Below are positions 14,624 to 24,800 of a DNA stretch of 64,000 nucleotides, one piece after another. The notes under the pieces are model-generated. The model worked only from the letters and a program-made list of their open reading frames with translations, searched no databases and was not told where the DNA came from. Position 1 is the first letter of the stretch. Each line of letters begins with the position of its first letter. The DNA lies in the NCBI GenBank assembly GCA_022747635.1, contig JAKTNV010000078.1:62001-126000 (forward strand), written 5' to 3'. Position numbers and translations under genes: made by a program. This DNA comes from Hetaerina americana (lineage: Eukaryota > Arthropoda > Insecta > Odonata > Calopterygidae).

Positions 14624-14629
14624 AATAAA
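14624..14629 (+). promoter_or_regulatory. AATAAA polyadenylation signal of the mariner
   Basis: AATAAA lies 20 bases after the transposase stop and 41 bases before the right terminal repeat. Mariner transcripts commonly end in such a short AT-rich trailer. Confidence 0.5.
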
Positions 14630-14670
14630 TTTTTTTATGTTTGTTAATATTTACTTTTGTGTCTTTATTT

Positions 14671-14703
14671 CACGAACGGGTACTACTTTCCGGATGACCC
14701 TCG
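14671..14703 (-). repeat. Right terminal inverted repeat of the mariner
   Basis: Exact 33-base reverse complement of the left repeat, followed by the second TA target duplication at 14704-14705. Confidence 0.95.
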
Positions 14704-14705
14704 TA

Positions 14706-15457
14706 ATATTAATATGCTAAATTGCTGTTAGATTTGTCTTCTTGACAACACTCTACTTTAGAAATATTTGAAAATTTACCTCCATCAATTTGTCATGCTG
14801 CTTTGTCCTTTAATCGCTAATGTTTACCCGCCCATGATAATATATAGCAAGTTCTTACGCTTTGTGAATTAAGAGGGAATTTTTATAAGGAATGGTTCTA
14901 TATTGAGAGCATGTATAGCTATTATTTCAAATCAATCATTGTTCACAATCTATAAACAAAGGTTGACTAATTCCGTATTCATACGGCTACTTAAATAAAT
15001 AGACACATGAGATGTCTTAATTTATTGCTATAGTAACGGGTAAGTTAAAATGAGGATTTATGTACCACTGCCAATCGTCAATGTGATTATGTAGTCATGG
15101 AATTAGCTCTCATTCCAATATTGTTCCTCTCCAGCCCCAGATAATTAATGGCCAAAAAATAACTTATTGCTGGCTGGGGTAATTTGTTTTGGGGAAAATG
15201 AGATCAAAAAATAATTTCTCCTAATGAAACGGTATAGGTAACACCTTTTTCCGGGCAAGTCAAGATTCATCTAGTCATCGACAAATAAATTTCTACGGTT
15301 TTCTTTAAGAAAAATGTTTTTCCGGCAAATATGCACTGCAAACATTTTGAACCAACGCTTCTCAAAAGCAAAGAGGAATGCTGGCAACAAAACAGAAAAT
15401 GAATATTGAACCTAAAATTAAACCACTTGGTTTTTCCATATGAAAAACTTTTATTTG
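14706..15457. other. Non-coding DNA, no gene recognised
   Basis: AT-rich with no usable frame. Its right end (about 15395-15420) contains AATGAATATT, complementary to AATATTCATT just beyond the ribozyme-like motif near 15500, so it forms one side of a loose inverted repeat around that motif. Confidence 0.5.
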
Positions 15458-15492
15458 CGACCTAGGTTTCGTTATGGTATAACATCATCAAG
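15458..15492 (-). ncRNA. Hammerhead-ribozyme-like motif (type I order)
   Basis: On the minus strand the order is: TTGATGA (15491-15485; the hammerhead consensus is CUGAUGA, so its first C is T here), one extra T, a perfect 5-bp hairpin GTTAT/ATAAC with loop ACC (helix II), GAAA, then CCTAGG and TC. The A of GAAA and the T before the final C can pair across CC/GG to form a tiny helix III, giving a GTC cleavage-site context ending at 15459. An AAATAAA follows closely. Flanking AATGAATATT / AATATTCATT could serve as a distant helix I. The C-to-U change in the core would normally weaken activity. The extra nucleotide after the GA has a precedent in the chrysanthemum chlorotic mottle viroid hammerhead. 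Most likely a remnant of a ribozyme-carrying retroelement; activity is unproven. Confidence 0.45.
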
Positions 15493-17031
15493 AAAATTAA
15501 TATTCATTTGGAGCCTTTGTTCGTGATCTAATTCATTATTATAAACTTATTAATAGCTTTAAAATTAAAAAAAAATTAATGATATCAAATTTGTAAGATA
15601 ACGTGGTGACAATGGGAAAACCTATTTATAATATGCATCTATTTTTAAGAGAAATACAAATGAAGCTGCAGCCCACTCATTCATTTGATAATAATGAACG
15701 CCAATTTAAGGCAGATCGCTGGGCGTTTGAACGTTGAGGATGAATCAATTCAACAATATTTTAGCATAGCAAAATCCTAATATCCCTTATATAACTTTTC
15801 ATCAGTTGCTTCAGCCAAGAGTTATCATAATAATGGTGCTATTAGATTTGATTGTAGAATTGTGGAGGAAGATTACGCCTAATTCCTACGTAGCCGGGTG
15901 GAGGTTGGAAAAAAAACAGCACGTTGCAACGTTACCGGTTGAACTAAGAGGTAATTGTTGTGAATGTCATGGGATTTGGAGCTTGAAGCACAATTATTCA
16001 TTTCTCCAATGCAGAATCGGTGTAAAGAAATATTCTGATTAAGTACACTTCATCCTCACCTTGTTTATGAAAACCTTAAGAATGGTTTCTGAGATTGAAC
16101 AAGACAGAAAATACAACAAAAAATGGATAAATACGCAAATGCATAAGTAAAGTGAGTTGATTTTGATAGCATAAAAATATGAATGTTAATTTGACCATGC
16201 CAGTTCACCACTCGTTCACAAACGATTCCAGTGATTCATCCACTATTGCATGTCTTGCTTGATTTACTGCTTTCAATGAGCCACTCTTTACCCATGGGGA
16301 TGAAGAGCAAAGGTTTATTTGCGATGAGAATCAGACGGTTAAAGAGCCTTGAAAGATGATTGGCAACAAAACCACCCTCTTTCAGAATGCCGAGTCGGAC
16401 GAAACGGGTGGATATTTTTCTCCACGGAAACCTTAAGCGGAGAGGAGGGGAGACCAACCATACTCCGAATAGGGAAAAATTTAGCTCTATAAGGACGAAA
16501 TGGAATCTATAAACGGGCATGCAGGCCATATTGCCATGCTTGCGTCGCCTCCAACGCCCGGCGTCCGGGCGCAACTTGGGGCGAGCGGAAGAACATAATT
16601 CGCAGTCCCAGAGTTCTCTCAACCCGAACTCAACGGAAAAGGACCTGACGGCCCTCCGTGCGGGTATGCGATCACATTCTCGGAGTGGCTCTCCCTCGTT
16701 CTATCCCGCCGTAACATTCTCGCACTCAATTCTCTTTCCGAACCTGCTCTTCATTCCGCAATCCGTCCCCTGGGTCTGGAGGGAGTGAGTGGTAGTCGTA
16801 TTTCGTAATTATGTCGGATTCTACAAAAAACTGCAAATTGCCATGAAAAGATAACGGTTTTTCAGGCATTTATTTGATCCTTATGGCAAAATTTCGGAGG
16901 AAATAGCGTCAGACGTTGCTTTTAGGACTCACAACTAGGACAGTTTAAACACATCAGATTTGAAATAGTTACTGAAAAATTATAATGAATACCATATTCA
17001 CTCAGTGGAATGCACTTTTGAATTTATTAAA
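15493..17031. other. Non-coding DNA with one GC-rich patch
   Basis: No recognised gene. A more GC-rich patch at about 16370-16790 gives overlapping frames on both strands (16236-16622 minus, 16519-16788 plus). Neither has a recognisable domain, so I do not call a gene. The rest is AT-rich. Confidence 0.45.
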
Positions 17032-17075
17032 TGATATGGCTTTGAAGGATTTCAGGTTTTCCTGGCGTATGGTAT

Positions 17076-17223
17076 TCAAGAAGTTCTCTCGGGTTTCCCA
17101 CCGGATCAGGTTGCAGTACACCGACGTTTCGAAGGCTGACTCTGCCATCGTCTTCAGGGACAGCCTTCGAAACGTCGGTGTACTGCAACCTGACCCGGTG
17201 GGAAACTCGAGAGAACTTCTTGA
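17076..17223. repeat. Near-perfect 63-bp inverted repeat
   Basis: Arms 17076-17138 and 17161-17223, two mismatches, 22-bp spacer. A transcript from either strand would fold into a long hairpin and could be a substrate for small-RNA pathways. Confidence 0.9.
17126..17157 (-). ncRNA. Degenerate hammerhead-like core
   Basis: On the minus strand: CTGAAGA (17157-17151), one extra C, a 6-bp hairpin GATGGC/GCCTTC with one U-U mismatch and loop AGAGTCA, then GAAAC. CTGAAGA fits the CUGANGA consensus. The same plan (CTGANGA, one extra base, hairpin closing with G-C, GAAA) is seen at 15.46 and 55.29 kb. There is no convincing helix III and GTC after GAAA, and the upstream strand of helix I is lost at the fold-back junction, so this copy is unlikely to cleave. 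Confidence 0.3.
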
Positions 17224-17232
17224 TATGGCTTT

Positions 17233-17629
17233 CATCGGAAAAACCAAAAGAATAAAGTACTTCCTTAAATCCTTAATGCTAATATTCTAAGGAATGCACT
17301 TAACATTAAACCCCAAAATACGTATAAAGTAATATTCAACCCTCTCTCTCTATTTTCCCTTTATGTTTGCTTGGACCTATCATTTTTTTCTTAATTGTAG
17401 TATATTGAAACAGAATGTAAGGAATGTTCACGGTAACCTTCAACAATGGAACTTTCAAGTACTCGCATTTCAAGGGTGGATAGTTTTAAGACATGCAATG
17501 TGATATTTTTGAACACTCATTATAAATCAGCAAGAATCGTGGAGGAATACCGAAGCCTGGGAGTGAATTAGTACTATAAGGCGCGCCGAGCTGCTCCAGC
17601 ATAAATCACCTTTTATATTTTTAGGAATT
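17233..17629. other. Non-coding spacer
   Basis: AT-rich, no reading frame of note and no recognisable element. Confidence 0.5.
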
Positions 17630-18260
17630 TGAAATTATGAAAAGCTCTTCACTTTATTAAACGCCTTTTCAAAATCTACGAAAGAAGCGAATTCGCCTTG
17701 ATTTTATTCTATATCCCTCTCGATTACGGAACTAATAACTGAAGTGGCGTCACGCGTGCCTCTTCCCTTCCTAAACCCAAACTGATCATCTCCTAAGCAA
17801 CCATTTGCACTGATCTCCATCATTTTGTTGATGATCCTGAGAACCACTTAAGCTGCGTGGGAAATTAAACATATTGTTCTGTAGTCCTCACATGATTTAG
17901 CCCTTATCTTTTTCGGAATAGGAACTAACTCTGATCTCAAAAAGTATTACGGCCAGATTTCCTCCCAATATATCCTACGAATCAGTCCATATGGACTCTT
18001 CCTTACACATTTTCCTAAACCTTTTAGTTATTCTGCTGGAATATTATCTACCCCAACGGCCTTATTTGATTTCATCTCCCTTAGTGGCCTTTATATCTCA
18101 TCGTCCAGTATGTTTGAACCTAAGCAAACGTCCTCCACGTCATATTCTCTTTCTATGTTTAAGCTTGTTGGTTTAAGTGCTTCACCGTACAGTTCTTCCA
18201 CAATTCTTCCATCTCTCTTGGGTATTTTCATTTTCAACTATTAACTTACCCGATTTATCT
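17630..18260 (-). pseudogene. Decayed reverse transcriptase, N-terminal half
   Basis: The minus strand encodes a long recognisable run of the LINE reverse transcriptase. GDDQFGFRKGRGTRDA is intact at 17793-17746, followed in the same frame by TSVISSVIERDIE, one stop, then GEFASFVDFEKAFNKVKS at about 17690-17644. The aspartate of FVDFEKAF corresponds to the first catalytic Asp of the palm. Upstream, at 17830-18060, blocks resembling the finger region (AAGVDNIPAEL-like, then YRTICLISHA-like) appear in other frames. The copy stops shortly after this block, so the FADD box and the C-terminus are absent. It is the least mutated of the four copies over the QFGFRKGRG region. Ends are approximate. 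Confidence 0.72.
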
Positions 18261-19869
18261 CTGTCAACACAGATCTTTACAAATAATGGATATTAGAGAG
18301 CTTTTATAGTTACTTAAGAATTGATATTTTCAGAGAGAAATTATTTTTCTTCTTTCCAACTTTTTTCTGCTACATCCTCGCATGCTAGCTAGTATGGCAT
18401 TGCACAAAACTATGCGATTGACGACAGTGATTATGAATCAGTGCAACGCTTTCAAAACGTCATATTTCCATTCCATTCAAACTGCTATCTTTTCCATTTA
18501 ATTTCTCCTTCGATAAATCATCTTCCTCGTAAAACATTACAATTCATACCTCTCCCTGTCCTTCCACCGCCATCCTTTCTTACACCTCTCACCTATCTAA
18601 CTGCTTAGCTTGAGGCGGATACTAGTTCACATTTCAACGGGAACTGCTGCACTCATCTCATTGGCGTTGCAGGCCGATAAAGGCGCAGAGCAGCCTCCGC
18701 TGGTCATTTGTTCTTTGCTGCATAAGGAATGAACCGACTCCATCAATATTAAAACCCTGCGGGCGGTGAGCGGCAGCATATTCTTCTTATCCTCATCCAA
18801 AGAGAGAGAAGCTGTACCCGAAAGGACTAGTCAACATGATGGATATAGAAGAAGAAATAGACAAAAGGGAATGTCGAGAAAATTTATGGGTGGCCGTGGG
18901 AAGAGGGGTGTCTAGTTATACAAGACTAGGTGCCCAAAGCCGATGCGACGTAATCCTAGGAACCGTTCTCTAAGTTAGGATTAGTTTACATGATAGGAGT
19001 GAAACTTTAAACGGCGAAATTGAGCTCTAAAGTTTTGGTTTAAAAAATTTCATTTGGAATTATAAAATCCAATTCCTATCTTTCTTCGCCATTTGTTGCA
19101 ATGAAAACTTTGAGTGAGTGCTTTTGAATTTTTAAAACTTTCATAAATGATTTTGAGTTAAATACGTGGTTTGGACTAATGAGGCAATGCATTTTCATAA
19201 GTAACTTCACTATAAATAAATGAACTTCGTATGGCTGTATTAAAACTCTCAAAATTTAGGGAAAATTATAAGTAAATGGCTAATGTCAAGACAAATAAGT
19301 GTAAAGGGTATAGTTGGTACATCCTAAAACTTATTTTCTTCTTGAAAACAAATGTTTCTCTATGACAAAGTAGGAAGCAAAAACTATAGATTTATTTAAT
19401 TAGAATAACTTATTGTCACGATATGTTTTTTCCATGATCCAGGATGCTTTCAATCACACTACAGCTTAGGCACCACAAACTCTCGAAGATTCACTGAAAA
19501 TATTTGATATCAAATTTGAATTGCCAACACCTTTCATGTTCTCAGGCGATAATACATCGGGCAACAGCTGTTTTTGCAATTTGTTGCATCATCATTTATC
19601 ATTTAAATGTAACGTTTTTGCTTTACGTTTCCCTAGATATTTGCTGAATGAATATCATACTACCGCGTCACAAAATTATATTACCGAAAATATGGCTAAC
19701 AACTTTAACGAAGGAATGAACAAATACCATTATCATGGATAGAAGTGCATTTTCCGTTTTGATTATCAATGCACAATAATAGCAAATATAATTGTTCAAT
19801 TTGAAAGATTTATATTTGTTCGCTTTAAATAATTCCATTGAGACTGAGAGCTGTAATAAGGAAAAATAA
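18261..19869. other. Non-coding DNA, no gene recognised
   Basis: Mostly AT-rich; a more GC-balanced patch at about 18600-18790 has no identifiable content. A 73-codon frame at 19521-19742 has no recognisable motif. Confidence 0.5.
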
Positions 19870-19960
19870 CATTTCAATGCAACATTTTCAGAGTGTAAAA
19901 ATCATTCGCCTCCGGTAAAGACGAATGATTTTTAAACTCTGAAATCATTGCATTGAAATG
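19870..19960. repeat. 39-bp inverted repeat (hairpin)
   Basis: Arms 19870-19908 and 19922-19960 are reverse complements with about four mismatches; the 13-bp spacer contains CCTCCGGTAAAGA. It begins CATTTCAATGC and ends GCATTGAAATG. No flanking direct repeat is clear. It could be a short palindromic MITE or one side of a larger fold-back element. Confidence 0.75.
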
Positions 19961-21039
19961 CATTTTGGCCGATAACTCCGTTGAAAGTTACTGTGACGTC
20001 ATCTCCCGCAGTTTCTTGGAAAAATAGCATAGTTAATAAGAGTTGATTTGCAGATACGGCCAATAAACTTTAAACGATATACCAACGGTGTTTGGTTAAC
20101 CACGCTCTTCAATCCGCACGATGACTTAATGGCCGTGAATAGTGCTGCATCATTATTAAGGCTAAATATAAGTTAAATACACGCTGTAAGGATATATTAA
20201 GAATATTTTTTAAATTTCAAATTTGATTGAATGTTTGATTTTTTAATGTTAAAATTTCATAAAACATCACAGATAATTTTAATTACCACTAAAATATCCT
20301 GAAATGACATTAATGATTTATTGATGAAATTAATACGTATATTTAGACAATTAAACTTAACTATACCTGGTCTCTGTATTTTCCTCGAAAAATTAATCAG
20401 TAGATTAAGAAAAAGTAATTAGTACACCAGTGCGCCAAACCAGAACGCATATTATTGTCTAAATGAATCAAATAACGGGAGAACCAAATTTCATTTTGTA
20501 ATTGATGTCCTAAAAGCCGATCCACTCCTAATTACAGTCTGTAATTCATCGATCCGAAAAATGAAATTATAGCCGTCACTAAGACAAAAACATTTTTACA
20601 AATGAATGTTCTTGACCGCTCAGTTGAAATTATGCCACCTAGTAATTGGCATGAGTACTATTGCTACCGTTTCTTTAATATTGTGAGAGGCGTAATGCCA
20701 TACGCATGAAATCACCGAGCACAATTGTTTCCATACCGTTCCTTGAGTTTTAACCATCGTGTTGAACTAGCTCGTTTAAATCTTTGGCTGATGGACTATG
20801 GGGCCATTAAGGTATCGATTTTAATAATGGTATTCCTGTTTTTGGAGCACTTTAATGGCATCCACGTTATTTCCACCCGGGTGGTGACCGATCCTGTGTA
20901 TTATTGTAAACATGGAGAATCATCGACAATTCCTTAATGCGACAAAATCCATCAGTGATGAAAGCGAAAAGAACTAGGAGGCAAAGAAAAAGAGTAGAAA
21001 AGGGGAACGATGGAACTGAAATTTGAAAGAAATGAGGGA
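19961..21039. other. Non-coding DNA, no gene recognised
   Basis: AT-rich. The 19961-20060 segment, just right of the hairpin, includes a perfect TGACGTCA at 19994-20001. No coding evidence. Confidence 0.5.
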
Positions 21040-21660
21040 AGATGCCGGGAAGAAAGGAGGAGATGAGAAAGTCGTCGGAAGAGCCTCGTTATCCTGCCGC
21101 CCTTTCGGCTTCTACGTGTTCCAGAGAGCCTTTCCTTCCAGCTCCTAGCACCTGTCTCCGTACCCTCCCCTACCAAAACCTTTTCCCCATCCTACCGACT
21201 TGGTTGCCTCTCCCCTCCCGATCCCCATCCCACGCCACACTAGCCTACTTTCCCCCCCTTCCACACAGATTCTGTCCCGACTAACTCTGCCTCCCTCCAG
21301 AACCCCCCCCCCCTCTCATCACCTTACCGCTTCATTTCTACCCCATCCCTCCGATGCCAGCCTCCCTCCCTCCCCTCCCGCACAAACGCGCGTACACACA
21401 CACACACATTCTTCCCCCGTACCTTCACCCGCCCCCTCCAGAGCCGCTCTCCGCCCCTCCGCCGCCACCACCGTGGCACAGGTGAGTCGGCCGCCCGGTT
21501 CTCCTCCGTTCCTCAGTCAACGCGTGAGAGTCGCACTAGAAGCACGGTCAGCGCCACCGGACCTAACGGGTAGCGCCCCGCGAAACGATCGAACTACGAC
21601 CGTACGCTCGATTCGATGAGCGTTCATGCACCGGGAGTCTTAGGATCCCTTCTTCCCTCA
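21040..21660 (+). promoter_or_regulatory. GC-rich patch, possible promoter and first exon
   Basis: This segment is markedly richer in G+C than its surroundings and contains many CpGs, unlike most of the window. It is C-rich on the plus strand and ends in a CpG-dense part (about 21420-21620). At 21481/21482 the sequence CACAG|GTGAGT is a near-ideal splice donor on the plus strand. The longest frame (21200-21619, 139 codons) runs across that donor and is almost entirely Pro, Ser, Thr and Leu with no domain, so it is more likely untranslated leader than protein. A host gene start transcribed rightwards would explain this, but no matching downstream coding exon is recognisable in the window. Confidence 0.3.
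21394..21408. repeat. (AC)n microsatellite
   Basis: Fifteen bases of alternating A and C inside the GC-rich patch. A related (GT)-rich run (21842-21868, with GAGT interruptions) lies 430 bp downstream. Confidence 0.9.
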
Positions 21661-21841
21661 TCCGGCTCGTGATGTTTGTGCATATGTCTCCTCCTCCCAC
21701 GGACCCTCTCGATGAGGGCGTCACGAAGGGAGAAAATGAAACCTAATGAAGAAAACTCGTGCCGTTAAAAAAAAGTGCCCTGAGCCGCGAGGGCTAGTTT
21801 GCTTACGAGCTCCGATTTGGGGACGGGTGTGTTATTTGTAG

Positions 21842-21868
21842 GTGTGTGTGTGAGTGAGTGTGTGAGTG
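21842..21868. repeat. (GT)-rich simple repeat
   Basis: GT and GAGT repeats over 27 bases, imperfect. Confidence 0.85.
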
Positions 21869-21869
21869 C

Positions 21870-24800
21870 TTGTGACAAGCATGCTTCATTGGATTAATCA
21901 CGCAAATGTGACCAAAAACATCCTCGATCACGATGATGCGTCGTATCCCCTAACTATTGGATGAATTCGATCGGGCAAGAGGACAGCAAACTCATGGTCA
22001 GAGTCTTAATGAATTGTGGACGAAGTGACAGTTGATTAATTTTTGTGTGCATCTTTCGAACTCTGCCGAACAATTCTTAGACGACAGTATACATGCGGGA
22101 GCCTAAAAAAAAAAAGTCATTCAAAATCTGAAGAAGCTTGTCATTTACTAATTCTTGGATGATACAAATTTACGCCGGTAAAACGTATCAAAACAAGATC
22201 GGGATTGGAGATCTTTTGGATTGCATGTCAATGAAAGACGCCGCACCACTGTTGAAAGTGCTTCTTGTTTGCCCATCGGTGAGTCCCTATTGACGACGAC
22301 CGGTCTCCCGGCGGCCGCGCTGCCCGGTTTGTTTCCCCATTCCCGACAGCCCTAGGGGATCCACCGGTGTGGCGACCCACATCCCAAGACTGCGGCTCCG
22401 TCTCTGCGTCAGCCGCCGACACCCTTTCTCCTCGCTACATCCAGCAGAACATTCAATGGCGATAGTTGCAGCCTAATCGGAATTCATATTTCCTGGCATA
22501 TCTTGACTTTTTCGAATCCCTTTCCCAGAAAATAGCAGCGACATTGCTGCAGTATTTGAGAGGGATATAAAACGAGTGGCAAAAGTGCAGGTGACTTAAA
22601 CGCCTGGCTATTAACAGGCTAAGACATCCACATCTGAAAAAAGCACGCGCCGGCTTGATTTATATCCCGGTTTTGAAGGCACTGATTGCCTTCCATTGGA
22701 TTGCATCGGCGGCTTCCATAATAGGGGGTCCGTTCGTCTCGGCAGGAAGAAGGCAACGTGGGAGTGCGGAGGCACCCAGTGGGAAAATCCTTTCGAGGTG
22801 CAACCTTACCGCAATCAAGAGGAACCCACATTCGCCGGGTGGATAACGGTGAGACCTGCTAGCCTGTATATGTGAATTTATTTTCGGTTTGGCGTAGGAG
22901 AAAAGACCCGGTAACGAGCAACGACAGAGGCAAAGAGGATTTGGTATATTTGCTTGTATATTTTTAAAGGGAAAGCGGTTGATTCTCTATTGGGGTTTTA
23001 ATAGCTTGAGCTAAATTGGACAGAAGGCGATTTGAAGACCTTGTGACAAGAAGAGCTTGATTTTGCCAACGCCGTACCGCAAAAAAAACCTTTTACCGAA
23101 ATAAGTACCTATTTATGAATCACAAATGAAGTGTTTTGTCAAATCCGTTTTCCAAGGGATAATAATCCTTGAGTGATCCACAGTCACAACCGTGATAACA
23201 TGTAAATGTTCCCGTATATAAGACAACGGTCTCTGTTAGCCAGTAAACAAATATTTAATGAAAAAGTCACTTAGAGATTAATGATTATGTGCTTACACAT
23301 ACATATCAATACAGCAAGGATCAAGACAATCCATGAAGCTGTATCTTAGCGTAATATTTTATTTACCACAGTTCAGGTTTTTGATGATTTTCCCCACCGG
23401 AGAATATCCACGGAGAAATACAAGGAATATTCGTCTTTCCTTTCCAAGCAGTCGAGACTTATCCATCCGGGATGTGCTCTCGTTGTAGTTGATGCAGAAG
23501 TTAGTCCGTGGCCTCAATAGCTCGATGCGGAGTTCCTGCCCACCCCTAGCACCCACTATTCACCTCCCTGCCTCAACTACCTTGCTAGTTCCGACATCAC
23601 GTTGGAATTCTCCGCATATTTCGAAAAGGTTATTAGAACATGAGAGCATGATAACTTTGGCGTGAAACGAATAGAAAACAAAGTTTTTCTTCTCTGGCTT
23701 TACCGAAAATGAAGACAGTAATGTAAATTTAGAGACTGATATGACTGTGTTCAAAATGCATTTCCACGTAAAGTTCTCAAAAAAATACGATAGTAGTTTG
23801 AGTTTGATTTGTGTGCTTGTTTTTTCATGTTTTTTTACTTTTTAAGGTTCACGCAAAGTGTCATATTGATCTAGGATTCTAAACGGAGTATGTTAAAATA
23901 CGACGTACTGTACGTATTATCTGTCATAAGGAGGAGGTATATGAAATTCTGTGTTTAAACATTTAATTTTATGATGATATTATTTACCTGATTTTCAAAC
24001 CTGTGGCAATTGTTAATCGCTACGTGCAACTTCATGATGATGTAAATATTCTATGCGTTACAAAAAATCCGAACCAACGCAGATGTAACATTGAACTACT
24101 GCTTTCTTAGGCAATAAGCCCACATAATTGCTTGAATGGATTCATCATTCTTTTTTTTAAGCTCATGTTGGGTGGCTAATAATACGAATGATATTTTAAA
24201 TAGAAGAGTTTGTTATTTTGGGAAAATATTGGAATCTATAATATTTAAAATAAATGATCCGGGAATTAATGATGAATACTGCCACTAAAAAATAGTATCA
24301 TGGCTCTGTAAGTAACCACTAAGTCCTTCCGTCTCAAGGACATTATCGTTGAATTTTACTCAGAAATTATTAATTAATTTATTCGTTAGACCAAATCCTG
24401 CTTGTTAGCATAGAGCCACGAAAATAAATATTTTCCGGTTTATCCGCTTCTTCTCATGAGAAAAAGTTCCTAGCTGACCGACACGTAAACAAGGGACGAA
24501 AATAAACAAAACCTGCTTCTCAGAAACCTATTCGTGCTGCGAGTGAGATTAACGTCTTACGAAGTTTCTGCCTAACCGCAAGGTCGCCGTTCGGATTCCG
24601 TTGAGGCCACGGTCATTTGCGGTTGAAAATTCCGTTCATAACCGCTGAACGACAATACCCGTCCTTTGTCACGAAAGTGTGTTATGTCAGCCCTGACTTC
24701 GAAACCAATTGTAATTCATAGTCACAATTTACTACTATTATCTTAACCGATCCTGATATAGTTTCAAAGCGTACGCGTTATATTTAGATAATTTGCAAAT

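Larger units (their letters stand above)
13951..14703 (+). mobile_element. Internally deleted mariner transposon, 753 bp
   Basis: Two 33-bp terminal inverted repeats, identical when one is reverse-complemented, bound this element, and each end is flanked by TA (13949-13950 and 14704-14705), the target-site duplication of Tc1/mariner elements. Between them lies the start and the very end of a mariner transposase, out of frame with each other. Full-length mariners are about 1.3 kb with a transposase of about 345 residues, so roughly 0.5-0.6 kb carrying the catalytic core is missing. With intact ends and no catalytic centre, it is a non-autonomous derivative that could have been moved only by transposase supplied in trans. 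The perfect terminal repeats suggest fairly recent insertion or strong recent homogeneity of the family; only comparison with other copies would tell. Confidence 0.95.
17032..17232. mobile_element. Fold-back retroelement fragment inside a 12-bp direct repeat
   Basis: The sequence TGATATGGCTTT occurs at 17032-17043 and again at 17221-17232, in the same orientation. Between the copies lie two 63-bp arms (17076-17138 and 17161-17223) that are reverse complements with only two mismatches, separated by 22 bp. The second direct repeat overlaps the last three bases of the right arm. The minus strand reads continuously from the ribozyme-like core through the left arm to 17044; the right arm repeats the same segment in the opposite orientation. 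This is what twin priming or template switching during target-primed reverse transcription would leave. I see no protein motif, and the parent element cannot be named from this piece. Confidence 0.6.
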
